Of a DNA stretch of 64,000 bases, positions 30,481 to 39,176 are shown one piece after another. Below the pieces are notes generated by a model. It worked only from the letters and a program-made list of their open reading frames with translations. It was not told the origin of the DNA and searched no databases. Source of the DNA: Pseudonocardia bannensis (GTDB lineage: Bacteria > Actinomycetota > Actinomycetes > Mycobacteriales > Pseudonocardiaceae); assembly GCF_012911875.1 (NCBI RefSeq), contig NZ_JAAXKZ010000002.1, forward strand, positions 1 through 64,000, read 5' to 3'. Position 1 is the stretch's first letter, and each line of letters begins with the position of its first letter. A program made the position numbers and the translations under genes.

Positions 30481-32028
30481 CTACGGCCGTGTGCCGGGTC
30501 CCCGGGTGGGCGCCCGGCGCCCGACCTCGGCAGGACGCGCCCACCCGTAGCTGCGGTTGACCGCACGACCCCAGTTCTCGTGCTCGGCACGGCGCAGCTC
30601 GGCGTCCATCGCCGGCTCCCAGGCGGCGGCCCGGTGCCAGTTCCCCCGCAGCACCTCGAGATCGGCCCAGTACCCCACGGCCAGCCCCGCGGCATAGGCC
30701 GCGCCCAGCGACACCGCCTCCGACCCGAGCAGCCGCTCGACCGGGACGCCGAGCACGTCGGCCACGAACTGCATCAGCAGATGGTTCGCCGTCATCCCGC
30801 CGTCGACCTTGAGCCGGGTCACGGGCAGGCCGGAGTCGGCGTTCATCGCGTCGACGACCTCGCGCGTCTGCCAGCCGGTCGCCTCCAGGACCGCGCGGGC
30901 CAGATGCCCGCGGTTGATGTAGGAGGTGAGGCCGACCATCACGCCGCGCGCCTCGGGATGCCAGCGCGGCGCGTACAGCCCCGAGAACGCCGGCACGATG
31001 TAGCAGCCCCCGTTGTCCGGCACCGTGCCTGCCAGTGTCTCGATCTGGGCGGCGGTGCTGATCATGCCGAGGGCGTCGCGGAACCACTGCACGAGCGACC
31101 CGGTCATCGCGATCGAGCCCTCCAGCGCGTACACCGGCGCGTCGCCGAGCAGGTAACCGACGGTCGGGATCAGCCCGTGGGTGGACTCGGCGATCCGCGG
31201 CCCGGTGTTCATCAGCAGGAACGCCCCGGTGCCGTAGGTGCACTTCGCCTCGCCCGGCGCGAAGCAGGTCTGCCCGACGAGTGCGGCGTGCTGGTCACCC
31301 AGCGCGCCCGCGACCGGCACCCCCGGCAGCACGGTGGTCGCGGTCCCGTACACCTCCGCGTTCGGCCGGATCTCCGGCAGCATCCGGTGGGGCACCCCCA
31401 GCACCTCCACCAGGTCCGGTGACCATTCCAGCGACCGGATGTCCATCAACATGGTGCGGCTCGCGTTGGTCACGTCCGTGACGTGCCGGCCGCCGTCCGG
31501 ACCACCGGTCAGCCGCCAGATCAGCCAGCTCTCCATCGTGCCGAAGAGGACGTCACCGGCCTCGGCACCCTCCCGGGCACCGGGCAGGCTGTCGAGCAGC
31601 CAGCGCAGGCGTGGCCCCGCGAAGTACGTGGCCGGCGCCAGCCCGCTGATCTCGGCGAACAACGGGGCCTGGCCGTCACCGGCCAGCTGCACGACGATCC
31701 CGTCGGTCCGGGTGTCCTGCCAGGTGATCGCCCGGGCGAGCGGGGTGCCGGTGCGCCGGTCCCAGACGAGCGTGGTCTCCCGCTGGTTCGCGATGCCCAG
31801 AGCGGCGATGTTCTCCGGGTGCAGGCCGGCCTGCTGCAGCGCCGCGGGCACCACGCGGGTGACGTTGCGCCAGATCTCCTCGGCGTCGTGCTCGACCCAC
31901 CCGGGACGCGGGTAGTACTGGCGGTGCTCGCGCTGGGCCACCGCGACCATGCGGCCGGAGCGGTTGAACAGCAGGCACCGGGTGGACGTGGTGCCCTGGT
32001 CGATCGCCGCGATCACTCGCTCGGTCAC
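30481..32028 (-). CDS. glpK: Glycerol kinase (second copy)
   Basis: A 515-residue FGGY kinase that phosphorylates glycerol to sn-glycerol 3-phosphate. [20 protein letters not shown] is the N-terminal ATPase signature; NQRETTLVWDRRTGTPL and GALGDQHAALVGQTCFAPGE are glycerol-kinase specific. [19 protein letters not shown] and KVDGGMTANHLLMQF complete the fold. It differs at many positions from the copy at 33812, so it is an old paralogue rather than a recent duplication. The GTG at 32028 is preceded by GGAGGCGG. It follows the regulator gene by 30 bases, giving a gylR-glpK transcript. Confidence 0.94.
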   Translation of the reverse strand: MTERVIAAIDQGTTSTRCLLFNRSGRMVAVAQREHRQYYPRPGWVEHDAEEIWRNVTRVVPAALQQAGLHPENIAALGIANQRETTLVWDRRTGTPLARAITWQDTRTDGIVVQLAGDGQAPLFAEISGLAPATYFAGPRLRWLLDSLPGAREGAEAGDVLFGTMESWLIWRLTGGPDGGRHVTDVTNASRTMLMDIRSLEWSPDLVEVLGVPHRMLPEIRPNAEVYGTATTVLPGVPVAGALGDQHAALVGQTCFAPGEAKCTYGTGAFLLMNTGPRIAESTHGLIPTVGYLLGDAPVYALEGSIAMTGSLVQWFRDALGMISTAAQIETLAGTVPDNGGCYIVPAFSGLYAPRWHPEARGVMVGLTSYINRGHLARAVLEATGWQTREVVDAMNADSGLPVTRLKVDGGMTANHLLMQFVADVLGVPVERLLGSEAVSLGAAYAAGLAVGYWADLEVLRGNWHRAAAWEPAMDAELRRAEHENWGRAVNRSYGWARPAEVGRRAPTRGPGTRP

Positions 32029-32058
32029 CGGACCGCCTCCCCCACCCTCACCGGCCGC

Positions 32059-32823
32059 TCACCAGGTCGCCCCCAGCGCCGCGGAGATCTCCCGGGCGGC
32101 GCCGAACAGTTCCGCGAGGAACCGGGGCCTCGGTTCGCCACCGGAACCGAACAACTGCTCGATCGGCCCGGCGACACCGAGCGCGCCGACGGCAAGTCCC
32201 CCGGCGCTGCGCAGTGGCACTGCGGCCCCGCCGATGCCTGGCTCGAACTCCCCGACATCGGTGGCGCAGCCCCGCTTGCGAGCCGACGCCAGGTGCGCCT
32301 CCAGCCCCGCGACGGTCACGCAGGTCCGGCCGGTGTAGCGCTCCAGGTCCAGTTCCCGCGGCGCCGGGGTGGCGGTCGGTGCGAAGGCGAGCAGGCACTT
32401 GCCCAGTGCGGTGGCGTGCAGCGGGTGTTCGGAGTTGGTCCGCAGGCGCTGCGGCGAACCGTCGGGGCGGAAGACGTGGTGCACCAGGCTGACGGCGGCG
32501 CCCGCCGGCACGCCCAGGTACACCGCGCACCCGGTGCTGCCGGCCAGCGAGTCCGCCCAGTTCATCGCCCGGGCCCGTAGGTCGTGCCGGTCCCACCCGG
32601 CGGTGCCGAGGCGGTGCAGCCTCGATCCGATGCGATAGCAGGACGACGCGACGTCCTGGTCGACGAAACCCACCTCGCGCAGCGTGCGGACGATGCCGTG
32701 TGCGGTCGGCCGGGGCAGATCGAGGGCGGCTGCCAGCTCACCGAGAGCGAGGGGGCGGCCGGCGCTCCCCAGCAATCGGAGCATCGCCGCGGCCCGTTCG
32801 ATGGACTGGATGGGGCCTGGCAC
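32059..32823 (-). CDS. gylR: IclR-family glycerol operon regulator (GylR type)
   Basis: A 254-residue regulator, the same length as Streptomyces GylR. The N-terminal winged helix-turn-helix is IQSIERAAAMLRLLGSAGRP, then LGELAAALDLPRPTAHGIVR; the C-terminal effector domain contains HHVFRPDGSPQRLRTNSEHP and LHATALGKCLLAF, which are close to GylR. It likely represses the divergent glpF operon and its own operon until glycerol or glycerol 3-phosphate is present. GTG 32823 is chosen because minus-strand TACGCT lies six bases before it; a longer frame upstream would run through the operator region. Confidence 0.88.
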   Translation of the reverse strand: MPGPIQSIERAAAMLRLLGSAGRPLALGELAAALDLPRPTAHGIVRTLREVGFVDQDVASSCYRIGSRLHRLGTAGWDRHDLRARAMNWADSLAGSTGCAVYLGVPAGAAVSLVHHVFRPDGSPQRLRTNSEHPLHATALGKCLLAFAPTATPAPRELDLERYTGRTCVTVAGLEAHLASARKRGCATDVGEFEPGIGGAAVPLRSAGGLAVGALGVAGPIEQLFGSGGEPRPRFLAELFGAAREISAALGATW

Positions 32824-32829
32824 TACCGC

Positions 32830-32835
32830 AGCGTA
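32830..32835 (-). promoter_or_regulatory. -10 element of gylR (leaderless)
   Basis: Minus-strand TACGCT is followed by six bases and GTG 32823. Confidence 0.5.
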
Positions 32836-32840
32836 ACCCC

Positions 32841-32907
32841 GAATGTGATCTGTTCGACAAAGCGCGTTCGACATTGCCGAACGAGCGCCGTTGCCGGGAT
32901 CACATTC
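32841..32907. promoter_or_regulatory. Nested operator region between gylR and glpF
   Basis: Three patterns are seen. A perfect 10-bp inverted repeat, GAATGTGATC (32841-32850) and GATCACATTC (32898-32907), brackets the region. Inside are two direct copies of GTTCGACA (32852 and 32866, 14 bases apart). The second copy begins an inverted repeat TTCG (32867-32870) / CGAA (32878-32881), a common shape for IclR/GylR sites. The layout fits regulator binding that controls both divergent operons. Confidence 0.65.
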
Positions 32908-32956
32908 CCGTTCCTACCGTCGACGCACACCGCACAGCAGCCGGAAGGAGAGTTCG

Positions 32957-33793
32957 ATGAGGAACTCGTTGCTCGGGGAGTTGTCCTCCGAGTTCGCCGG
33001 GACGATGATCCTGATCCTGTTCGGCACCGGGGTGGTCGCCCAAGTGGTGACGTCCCCGGACGGAAGCCTCGGCGACCACGACTCGATCGCGTGGGCCTGG
33101 GGCATCGGCGTGACCATGGGTGTGTACGTGGCCGGCCGGCTGAGCGGGGCCCACATCAACCCGGCCGTCACCATCGCCTTCGCCGCCTACAAGGGCTTCC
33201 CGTGGCGCAAGGTCCTCCCCTACATCGCGGCCCAGTTCGCGGGCGCGTTCGTGGCGTCGCTCATCGTCCGCGCCACCTACGCCGATGCGATCAACAAGGT
33301 CGACCCCGGCCACACCATCAAGACCCAGGGGATCTTCTCGACACTGCCCGGCAACGGCGTGGACGGCATCGGTATCCCGACCGCGTTCCTCGACCAGGTC
33401 GTCGGCACGGCCATCCTCATCTTCGTGGTGTTCGCCCTCGTCTCGGCCGTGAACAACCCACCGCTCGCGAACATGACCCCGTTCATCATCGGCCTGCTCG
33501 TCGTCGGCATCGGCATGTCGTGGGGCACCAACGCCGGCTACGCCATCAACCCGGCTCGTGACTTCGGCCCGCGGCTGGGCCAGTTCATCACCGGTTACAG
33601 CACCGCCATGTTCGACCAGCACGGAGACCTGTACTTCTGGCTGCCGATCATCGCGCCGATCGTCGGTGGGCTCATCGGCGGCGGCCTGTTCGTCCTGCTC
33701 ATCGAGCGCTTCCTGCCCAGCGAGGCAGCGCTGGAGCCGGGTCCCGCCACGGCCGAACCGCAGCCGTCACGCAACCCCGCGAACCCGACCTGA
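32957..33793 (+). CDS. glpF: Glycerol uptake facilitator (aquaglyceroporin)
   Basis: A 278-residue MIP-family channel with six membrane helices and two half-helices. The two pore motifs are AHINPAVTIAF (NPA at 68-70) and YAINPARDFGPRL; the Asp after NPAR marks the glycerol-conducting branch. It admits glycerol by facilitated diffusion for trapping by the kinase. The C-terminal tail is Pro/Ala-rich and cytoplasmic. The ATG at 32957 follows GGAAGGAGAG. It is the first gene of glpF-glpK-glpD, with 18 bases to glpK. Confidence 0.96.
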   Translation: MRNSLLGELSSEFAGTMILILFGTGVVAQVVTSPDGSLGDHDSIAWAWGIGVTMGVYVAGRLSGAHINPAVTIAFAAYKGFPWRKVLPYIAAQFAGAFVASLIVRATYADAINKVDPGHTIKTQGIFSTLPGNGVDGIGIPTAFLDQVVGTAILIFVVFALVSAVNNPPLANMTPFIIGLLVVGIGMSWGTNAGYAINPARDFGPRLGQFITGYSTAMFDQHGDLYFWLPIIAPIVGGLIGGGLFVLLIERFLPSEAALEPGPATAEPQPSRNPANPT

Positions 33794-33811
33794 CGAGAGG
33801 GAGACGACATC

Positions 33812-35329
33812 ATGGCCGATTTCGTCGGCGCGATCGACCAGGGCACGACCAGTACCCGTTTCATGATCTTCGACCACAGTGGCAACGAGGTGGGGCGCCA
33901 CCAGCTCGAGCACGAGCAGATCCTGCCCCGGCCCGGCTGGGTCGAGCACAACCCCATCGAGATCTGGACCCGCACCGAGGCCGTCGTGCGGAGCGGACTG
34001 AACAAGACCGGCCTGGGGGCTTCCGACCTGTGCGCGCTGGGCATCACCAACCAGCGTGAGACCACGGTGGTCTGGGACAAGCGCACCGGCCGTCCGCTGT
34101 ACAACGCGATCGTCTGGCAGGACACCCGCACCGACCGCATCGCCTCCGCCCTCGACCGGGACGGCCGCGGTGACGTCATCCGCAAGGTCGCGGGCCTGCC
34201 GCCGGCCACCTACTTCTCGGGCGGCAAGATCCAGTGGATCCTGGAGAACGTCGACGGGGTACGGGAGGCAGCCGAGCGCGGCGACGCCCTGTTCGGCAAC
34301 ACCGACACCTGGCTGCTGTGGAACCTCACCGGCGGCACGAGCGGCGGCGTGCACGTCACCGACGTCACCAACGCCAGTCGCACCATGCTGATGGACCTGG
34401 AGACCCTCGACTGGGACGAGCAGCTGCTGAACTTCTTCAACATCCCGCGTGCGATGTTGCCGTCGATCCGGCCCAGCTCGTCGCCGGACCCGTACGGCCT
34501 CACCCTGAACAGCGGCCCGCTCGGCGGCGAGGTCCCGCTCACCGGCGACCTGGGCGACCAGCAGGCCGCGACCGTCGGGCAGGTCTGCTTCGCCCCGGGA
34601 GAGGCCAAGAACACCTACGGCACCGGCAACTTCATGCTGCTCAACACGGGCCACGAGCTGGTCCACTCGAAGGCCGGGCTGCTCACCACCGTCTGCTACC
34701 AGTTCGACGACGACCGTCCCGTCTACGCCCTGGAGGGCTCGATCGCGGTCACCGGCTCCGCCGTGCAGTGGCTGCGCGACCAGCTCGGCATCATCTCCGG
34801 CGCGGAGAAGAGCGAGTCGCTGGCCCGACAGGTCGAGGACAACGGCGGGGTCTACTTCGTCCCCGCGTTCTCCGGACTGTTCGCGCCGTACTGGCGCTCC
34901 GACGCGCGCGGTGCGATCGTCGGGCTGTCGCGGTACAACACGAACGCACACATCGCGCGCGCGACACTGGAGGCGATCTGCTACCAGAGCCGCGACGTCG
35001 CCGAGGCCATGGAGTCCGACTCCGGTGTGCACCTCGAGGTGCTCAAGGTCGACGGCGGCGTCACCGCCAACGACCTGTGCATGCAGATCCAGGCCGACGT
35101 CCTCGGGGTCCCGGTGAGCAAACCCGTCGTCGCCGAGACCACCGCCCTGGGCGCGGCCTACGCGGCGGGCCTCGCGGTCGGGTTCTGGAACTCGACCGAC
35201 GAACTGCGCGCGAACTGGAACGAGGACAAGCGCTGGGAGCCGGCGTGGACCCCCGAGCAGCGCGACAGCGCCTACGCGCGCTGGAAGAAGGCCGTGCAGC
35301 GCACCCTCGACTGGGTCGACGTCGACTGA
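33812..35329 (+). CDS. glpK: Glycerol kinase (operon copy)
   Basis: A 505-residue FGGY-family kinase. [60 protein letters not shown] and [20 protein letters not shown] are the standard glycerol-kinase signatures, and [20 protein letters not shown] closes the nucleotide site. It converts incoming glycerol to glycerol 3-phosphate for the dehydrogenase encoded next. The ATG at 33812 has GAGAGGGAG upstream. It sits between glpF (18-base gap) and glpD (31-base gap), so it is the main kinase of the route, with the 30481-32028 copy as a backup or specialised form. Confidence 0.96.
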   Translation: MADFVGAIDQGTTSTRFMIFDHSGNEVGRHQLEHEQILPRPGWVEHNPIEIWTRTEAVVRSGLNKTGLGASDLCALGITNQRETTVVWDKRTGRPLYNAIVWQDTRTDRIASALDRDGRGDVIRKVAGLPPATYFSGGKIQWILENVDGVREAAERGDALFGNTDTWLLWNLTGGTSGGVHVTDVTNASRTMLMDLETLDWDEQLLNFFNIPRAMLPSIRPSSSPDPYGLTLNSGPLGGEVPLTGDLGDQQAATVGQVCFAPGEAKNTYGTGNFMLLNTGHELVHSKAGLLTTVCYQFDDDRPVYALEGSIAVTGSAVQWLRDQLGIISGAEKSESLARQVEDNGGVYFVPAFSGLFAPYWRSDARGAIVGLSRYNTNAHIARATLEAICYQSRDVAEAMESDSGVHLEVLKVDGGVTANDLCMQIQADVLGVPVSKPVVAETTALGAAYAAGLAVGFWNSTDELRANWNEDKRWEPAWTPEQRDSAYARWKKAVQRTLDWVDVD

Positions 35330-35360
35330 TCCGGTACCGAAGCACCACGGAAGGAACACC

Positions 35361-37070
35361 ATGAGATCGGTCCCGCTCTCCCCGGAGGCCCGGAGCCGCG
35401 CACTGGAGGACATGGCGTCGGCCGAGCTCGACGTCCTGGTCGTCGGCGGTGGCGTCGTGGGTACCGGCAGCGCCCTCGACGCCGCCACCCGCGGGCTGCG
35501 CGTCGGGCTCGTCGAGGCGCGGGACTTCGCCTCGGGCACGTCGAGCCGCTCCAGCAAGCTCATCCACGGCGGTCTGCGCTACCTGGAGATGCTGGACTTC
35601 CGGCTGGTCGCGGAAGCCCTGCAGGAACGCGGGCTGCTGATCGACCGGCTGGCACCGCACCTCGTCCACCCGGTGCCGTTCCTCTACCCGCTGCAGCACC
35701 GCGGCTGGGAGCGGCTCTACGCCGGGGCCGGTGTCGCCCTCTACGACACCTTGGGGCTGTTGTCCGGCCGGGTCCGCGGGGTGCCGCACCACCGGCACCT
35801 GACCCGGCGCGGGGCGAAGCGGCTCGTGCCGTCGCTGCGCTCCGACGCCCTGGTCGGAGCGCTCCAGTACTACGACGCCCAGGTCGACGATGCCCGGCAC
35901 ACGATGTTCATCGCCCGCACCGCGGCGGCCTACGGGGCGCACGTCGCCTCCCGGGCCCGGGTGGTCGACCTGCTGCGCGAGGGCGGCCGGATCACCGGGG
36001 CCGAGGTCCACGACCTCGAGACCGGGAACCGCATCCGGGTCCGGGCGAAGCAGATCATCAACGCCACCGGCGTGTGGACCGACGAGACGCAGGACCTGGC
36101 CGGGGAGCGCGGCCGGTTCCACGTGCGGGCCAGCAAGGGCGTGCACCTGGTCGTGCCCCGGGACCGGATCATGTCGGAGTCCGGACTGATCCTGCGCACC
36201 GAGAAGTCCGTGCTGTTCGTCATCCCGTGGGGCCGGCACTGGATCATCGGCACCACCGACACCGACTGGTCGCTGGACAAGGCCCACCCGGCGGCGAGCG
36301 CCTCGGACATCGACTATCTGCTCGACCACGTCAACGCGGTACTCGAACAGCCGCTGACCCGCGACGACGTCGAGGGCGTGTACGCGGGGCTGCGACCGTT
36401 GCTGTCGGGCGAGTCCGACTCGACGTCGAAGCTGTCCCGCGAGCACGCGGTCGCCAAGCCCGTCCCGGGGCTGGTGGTCGTGGCCGGCGGCAAGTACACG
36501 ACGTACCGGGTGATGGCGAAGGACGCCGTCGACGCGGCGGTGCACGGCATGGACCGCAAGGTGCCGCCGTCGTGCACCGAGGACGTCCCGCTGCTCGGCG
36601 CCGAGGGTTACAAGGCGCTGCGCAACGGGGTGCAGGTCCTGGCCGACCGGACCGGGCTGCACCCGGCCCGGATCGAGCATCTGCTGGGCCGCTACGGGAC
36701 GCTCATCCACGAGGTGCTCGACCTCGTGTCCGCCGACCCGTCCCTGGGCGAGCCGCTGACCGGGGCGCCCGACCACCTGCGGGCCGAGGTCGTCTACGCC
36801 GTGTCGCACGAGGGGGCCCGGCACCTCGACGACGTGCTGACCCGGCGCACCCGGATCTCGATCGAGACCTTCGACCGGGGCCTGGGCTCCGCCGAGGACA
36901 CCGCCGCGCTGATGGGCGGCGTGCTCGGCTGGAGCGACGAACAGCGCAAACGGGAGATCGAGCACTACCAGGGACGGGTGGCCGCCGAGCGGGAGAGCCA
37001 GCGGATGCCCGACGACGCGACGGCCGACTCCGCCCGGATGGGCGCGCCGGACGTGGTCCCGGTGGCCTGA
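35361..37070 (+). CDS. glpD: Aerobic glycerol-3-phosphate dehydrogenase
   Basis: A 569-residue FAD enzyme that oxidises glycerol 3-phosphate to dihydroxyacetone phosphate and passes electrons to the quinone pool at the membrane. The FAD motif is VLVVGGGVVGTGSALDAATR, followed by GLVEARDFASGTSSRSSKLI and HGGLRYLE, typical of GlpD. TDTDWSLDKAHPAAS and GLRPLLSGESDSTSKLSREH mark the substrate domain, and a C-terminal helical domain completes it. Length is normal. The ATG at 35361 follows GGAAGGAAC. It is the last gene of the operon, followed by a strong hairpin at 37105. Confidence 0.96.
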   Translation: MRSVPLSPEARSRALEDMASAELDVLVVGGGVVGTGSALDAATRGLRVGLVEARDFASGTSSRSSKLIHGGLRYLEMLDFRLVAEALQERGLLIDRLAPHLVHPVPFLYPLQHRGWERLYAGAGVALYDTLGLLSGRVRGVPHHRHLTRRGAKRLVPSLRSDALVGALQYYDAQVDDARHTMFIARTAAAYGAHVASRARVVDLLREGGRITGAEVHDLETGNRIRVRAKQIINATGVWTDETQDLAGERGRFHVRASKGVHLVVPRDRIMSESGLILRTEKSVLFVIPWGRHWIIGTTDTDWSLDKAHPAASASDIDYLLDHVNAVLEQPLTRDDVEGVYAGLRPLLSGESDSTSKLSREHAVAKPVPGLVVVAGGKYTTYRVMAKDAVDAAVHGMDRKVPPSCTEDVPLLGAEGYKALRNGVQVLADRTGLHPARIEHLLGRYGTLIHEVLDLVSADPSLGEPLTGAPDHLRAEVVYAVSHEGARHLDDVLTRRTRISIETFDRGLGSAEDTAALMGGVLGWSDEQRKREIEHYQGRVAAERESQRMPDDATADSARMGAPDVVPVA

Positions 37071-37104
37071 CTCCGGCCCCGGACCTGCGCTGACCCCGCC
37101 GGTG

Positions 37105-37139
37105 ACGGTGGCCCCGGGCGGAACGCCGGGGGCCACCGT
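37105..37139 (+). terminator. Terminator hairpin after glpFKD
   Basis: ACGGTGGCCCCGGGCG (37105-37120) pairs with CGCCGGGGGCCACCGT (37124-37139), a 16-bp stem with one mismatch and loop GAA. It lies 35 bases after the glpD stop and can act in both directions. Confidence 0.8.
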
Positions 37140-37991
37140 GTCGTCGGTCAGGGACGACGGTGCCGATCGCCTCGTGCTGCTTGCCGAACGTCACGAAGTC
37201 GTCCTCCATGATCGCTCGCGGGTTGAACAGCGGGTCGGCGAGCAGGCCGTGCACGCGGCGGCGCTGCATGCACTTGTACACGCAGCCGAACATCATCTCG
37301 GTGACCTGGATCTTGCTCATCGCGCCCACGAGTTCGGCGTGCTGGTCGTGCTTGTCCAGGTAGTCCGCGGCGCGCCAGGTGAAGTACCGGCCCATCTCGA
37401 TCTTCGATGCGACGTCGCCAGCAGGTAACCGACGTTCTGGAAGTGGATGATCGGCTTGAGCGTGCCGGCGGTGTTGTTGCTGGCGAAGTCGAGCGCCTTC
37501 TCGTAGGCGGCCCGAGCCACCCCGACCGCGGCGTTCGAGGTGAGACGGTGGCCCTCCTTGTCGGTGTACTTGTACGTGACTCCGGGCGTGCCGCGCTCCA
37601 CGACGATCGCCGAGAGGCCCTCGGTCCCGCCTGCTTCGGGGTCGGTGCGGACGATGACGGTCTGGGCGTTCACCCCCTGCTCGTCCCAGCCGGCCGAGGA
37701 CGGCCAGTACTTGCGGCCGTTGAGGACGTAGTGGTCGCCGTCGCGGGTCGCGGTGAGCCCGACACCGGCCGGCCGGGGCAGCGGGATGTCGAAGTTCGCG
37801 GTGCCGCTCGGATTGCCCGGCGGCTCGCTCGCGGTCCAACCGCCCAGGTACTCGCCGCTCGGGTCCGAGGTCGCGGCGCGCAGGAAACGCTCCTTCTGCT
37901 CCTCGGATCCGTACCAGGCCACCGGCATCAGGCCCAAGGGGATGACGGGTCGTGGCGGGGAATGGGCCGAACAACATCCGGATTGCTCCAT
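37140..37991 (-). pseudogene. Decayed acyl-CoA dehydrogenase gene
   Basis: The reading starts inside the protein with SAHSPPRPVIPLGLMPVAWY and GSEEQKERFLRAATSDPSGE; roughly the first 120 residues of the family are missing. The middle domain is intact (SGTANFDIPLPRPAGVGLTA, DGDHYVLNGRKYWPSSAGWD). Near 37415 the frame shifts, and the next part (VASKIEMGRYFTWRAADYLD) is in another frame. Then the sequence jumps from GCVYKCMQ straight to RRRVHGLLADPLFNPRAIME, so the region between two MQ-containing segments has been lost. The product cannot be functional. It is divergent from the PLP-enzyme gene. Confidence 0.85.
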
Positions 37992-38034
37992 CGGTCGCAG
38001 CGGAACGCACGCGAACGCGAACTCCGGACCGGGA

Positions 38035-38040
38035 TAGCGT
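38035..38040 (+). promoter_or_regulatory. Putative -10 element of the PLP dehydratase gene
   Basis: TAGCGT is followed by seven bases and ATG 38048. Confidence 0.5.
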
Positions 38041-38047
38041 GCGGGGC

Positions 38048-39043
38048 ATGGGCGAACTGGTCGGCATCGAGGAGATCACCGCGGCGGCGGACCGCATCGC
38101 GGGCCACGTGCTGCGCACGCCGACCCTGCCGAGTCCGGGGCTGAGCGCGCATTTCGGCGTGCCGGTCACGGTCAAGCTGGAGCTGCTGCAGCGGACCGGC
38201 TCGTTCAAACCGCGGGGTGCGGTGGCGAAACTGCTGTCGCTGTCCGGCGCCGAGCGGGCGGCCGGGGTGGTCGCGGTCAGCGGCGGCAACCACGGCGTGG
38301 CGCTGGCCGACGTGGCCGGGTCGATGGGGGTGGCGGCGACGGTGGTCATGCCGGAGTCGGCACCGGCCCGCTCGATCGACGCGGCCCGCGCATCAGGGGC
38401 GACCGTGCGGCTGACCCCGGACATGGCGGGCGCCTTCGCACTCACCGAACGGCTCGTCGGCGAGGGACTGACCCTCGTGCACCCGTTCGACGACCCGGTG
38501 GTCATCGCCGGCCAGGGCACCGTCGGCGCGGAGCTCGTCGCCGACGCACCCGGGCTCACCGATGTGCTGGTCAGCATCGGCGGCGGCGGGCTGATCGCCG
38601 GGGTCGCAGCGGCGTTCCGGGCGCTCGCACCCCAGGTGCGGGTGTGGGGCGTCGAGACCGAGGGCGCCGACGCGATGTCGGCCGCGCGGGCGGTCGGCGG
38701 GCCGGTGCCCGTCGCGCTGTCGTCCATCGCCAGCACGCTCAGCGCTCCGAGCGTCTCGCAGCTCACCTACGACCACGTGGCCGCCCTGGTCTGCGACGTC
38801 CTGGTCGTCTCCGACGCCGACGCCGTCCGCGGGGTGCTGACGCTGGCCGAGCAGGCCAAGGTGTGGACCGAGCCCGCCGCCGGGTGCCTCGTGCTCGCGG
38901 CACACCGGGTACTCGACCGGGTCGGCCCGGACGCCCGGCTCGGCCTCGTGGTCTGCGGCGGCAACGTGACCGCGGCCGACGTGGCCGGCTGGGTGCAGCG
39001 CTTCGGCTCCGTGCCGTTCCCGCCCCGCACCGCCGGGGCCTGA
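38048..39043 (+). CDS. PLP-dependent threonine/serine dehydratase family protein
   Basis: A 331-residue fold-type II PLP enzyme. The Schiff-base lysine is K54 in QRTGSFKPRGAVA; the phosphate loop region is VAVSGGNHGVALADVAGSMG, and a glycine-rich loop SIGGGGLIAGVAAAFRAL follows. Length fits catabolic serine/threonine dehydratases or hydroxyaspartate dehydratases with no ACT domain. It would deaminate a beta-hydroxy amino acid to a 2-oxo acid. The ATG at 38048 lies seven bases after TAGCGT, and an in-frame ATG at 37952 was rejected because it precedes the promoter and the homology. The substrate is not determined. Confidence 0.88.
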   Translation: MGELVGIEEITAAADRIAGHVLRTPTLPSPGLSAHFGVPVTVKLELLQRTGSFKPRGAVAKLLSLSGAERAAGVVAVSGGNHGVALADVAGSMGVAATVVMPESAPARSIDAARASGATVRLTPDMAGAFALTERLVGEGLTLVHPFDDPVVIAGQGTVGAELVADAPGLTDVLVSIGGGGLIAGVAAAFRALAPQVRVWGVETEGADAMSAARAVGGPVPVALSSIASTLSAPSVSQLTYDHVAALVCDVLVVSDADAVRGVLTLAEQAKVWTEPAAGCLVLAAHRVLDRVGPDARLGLVVCGGNVTAADVAGWVQRFGSVPFPPRTAGA

Positions 39044-39176
39044 GCCCGCGCCGCCGGACCGGCCGCCGCGCGCGTCCGGCCGGTGGATCACCGCCGGCTC
39101 GCTGTGACCTCGTTCCGCCCCTGCCCGGACGACCGGGCCGCGGACTGCGGGAGAGCCCCGCGGTGTTGCACAGGGC

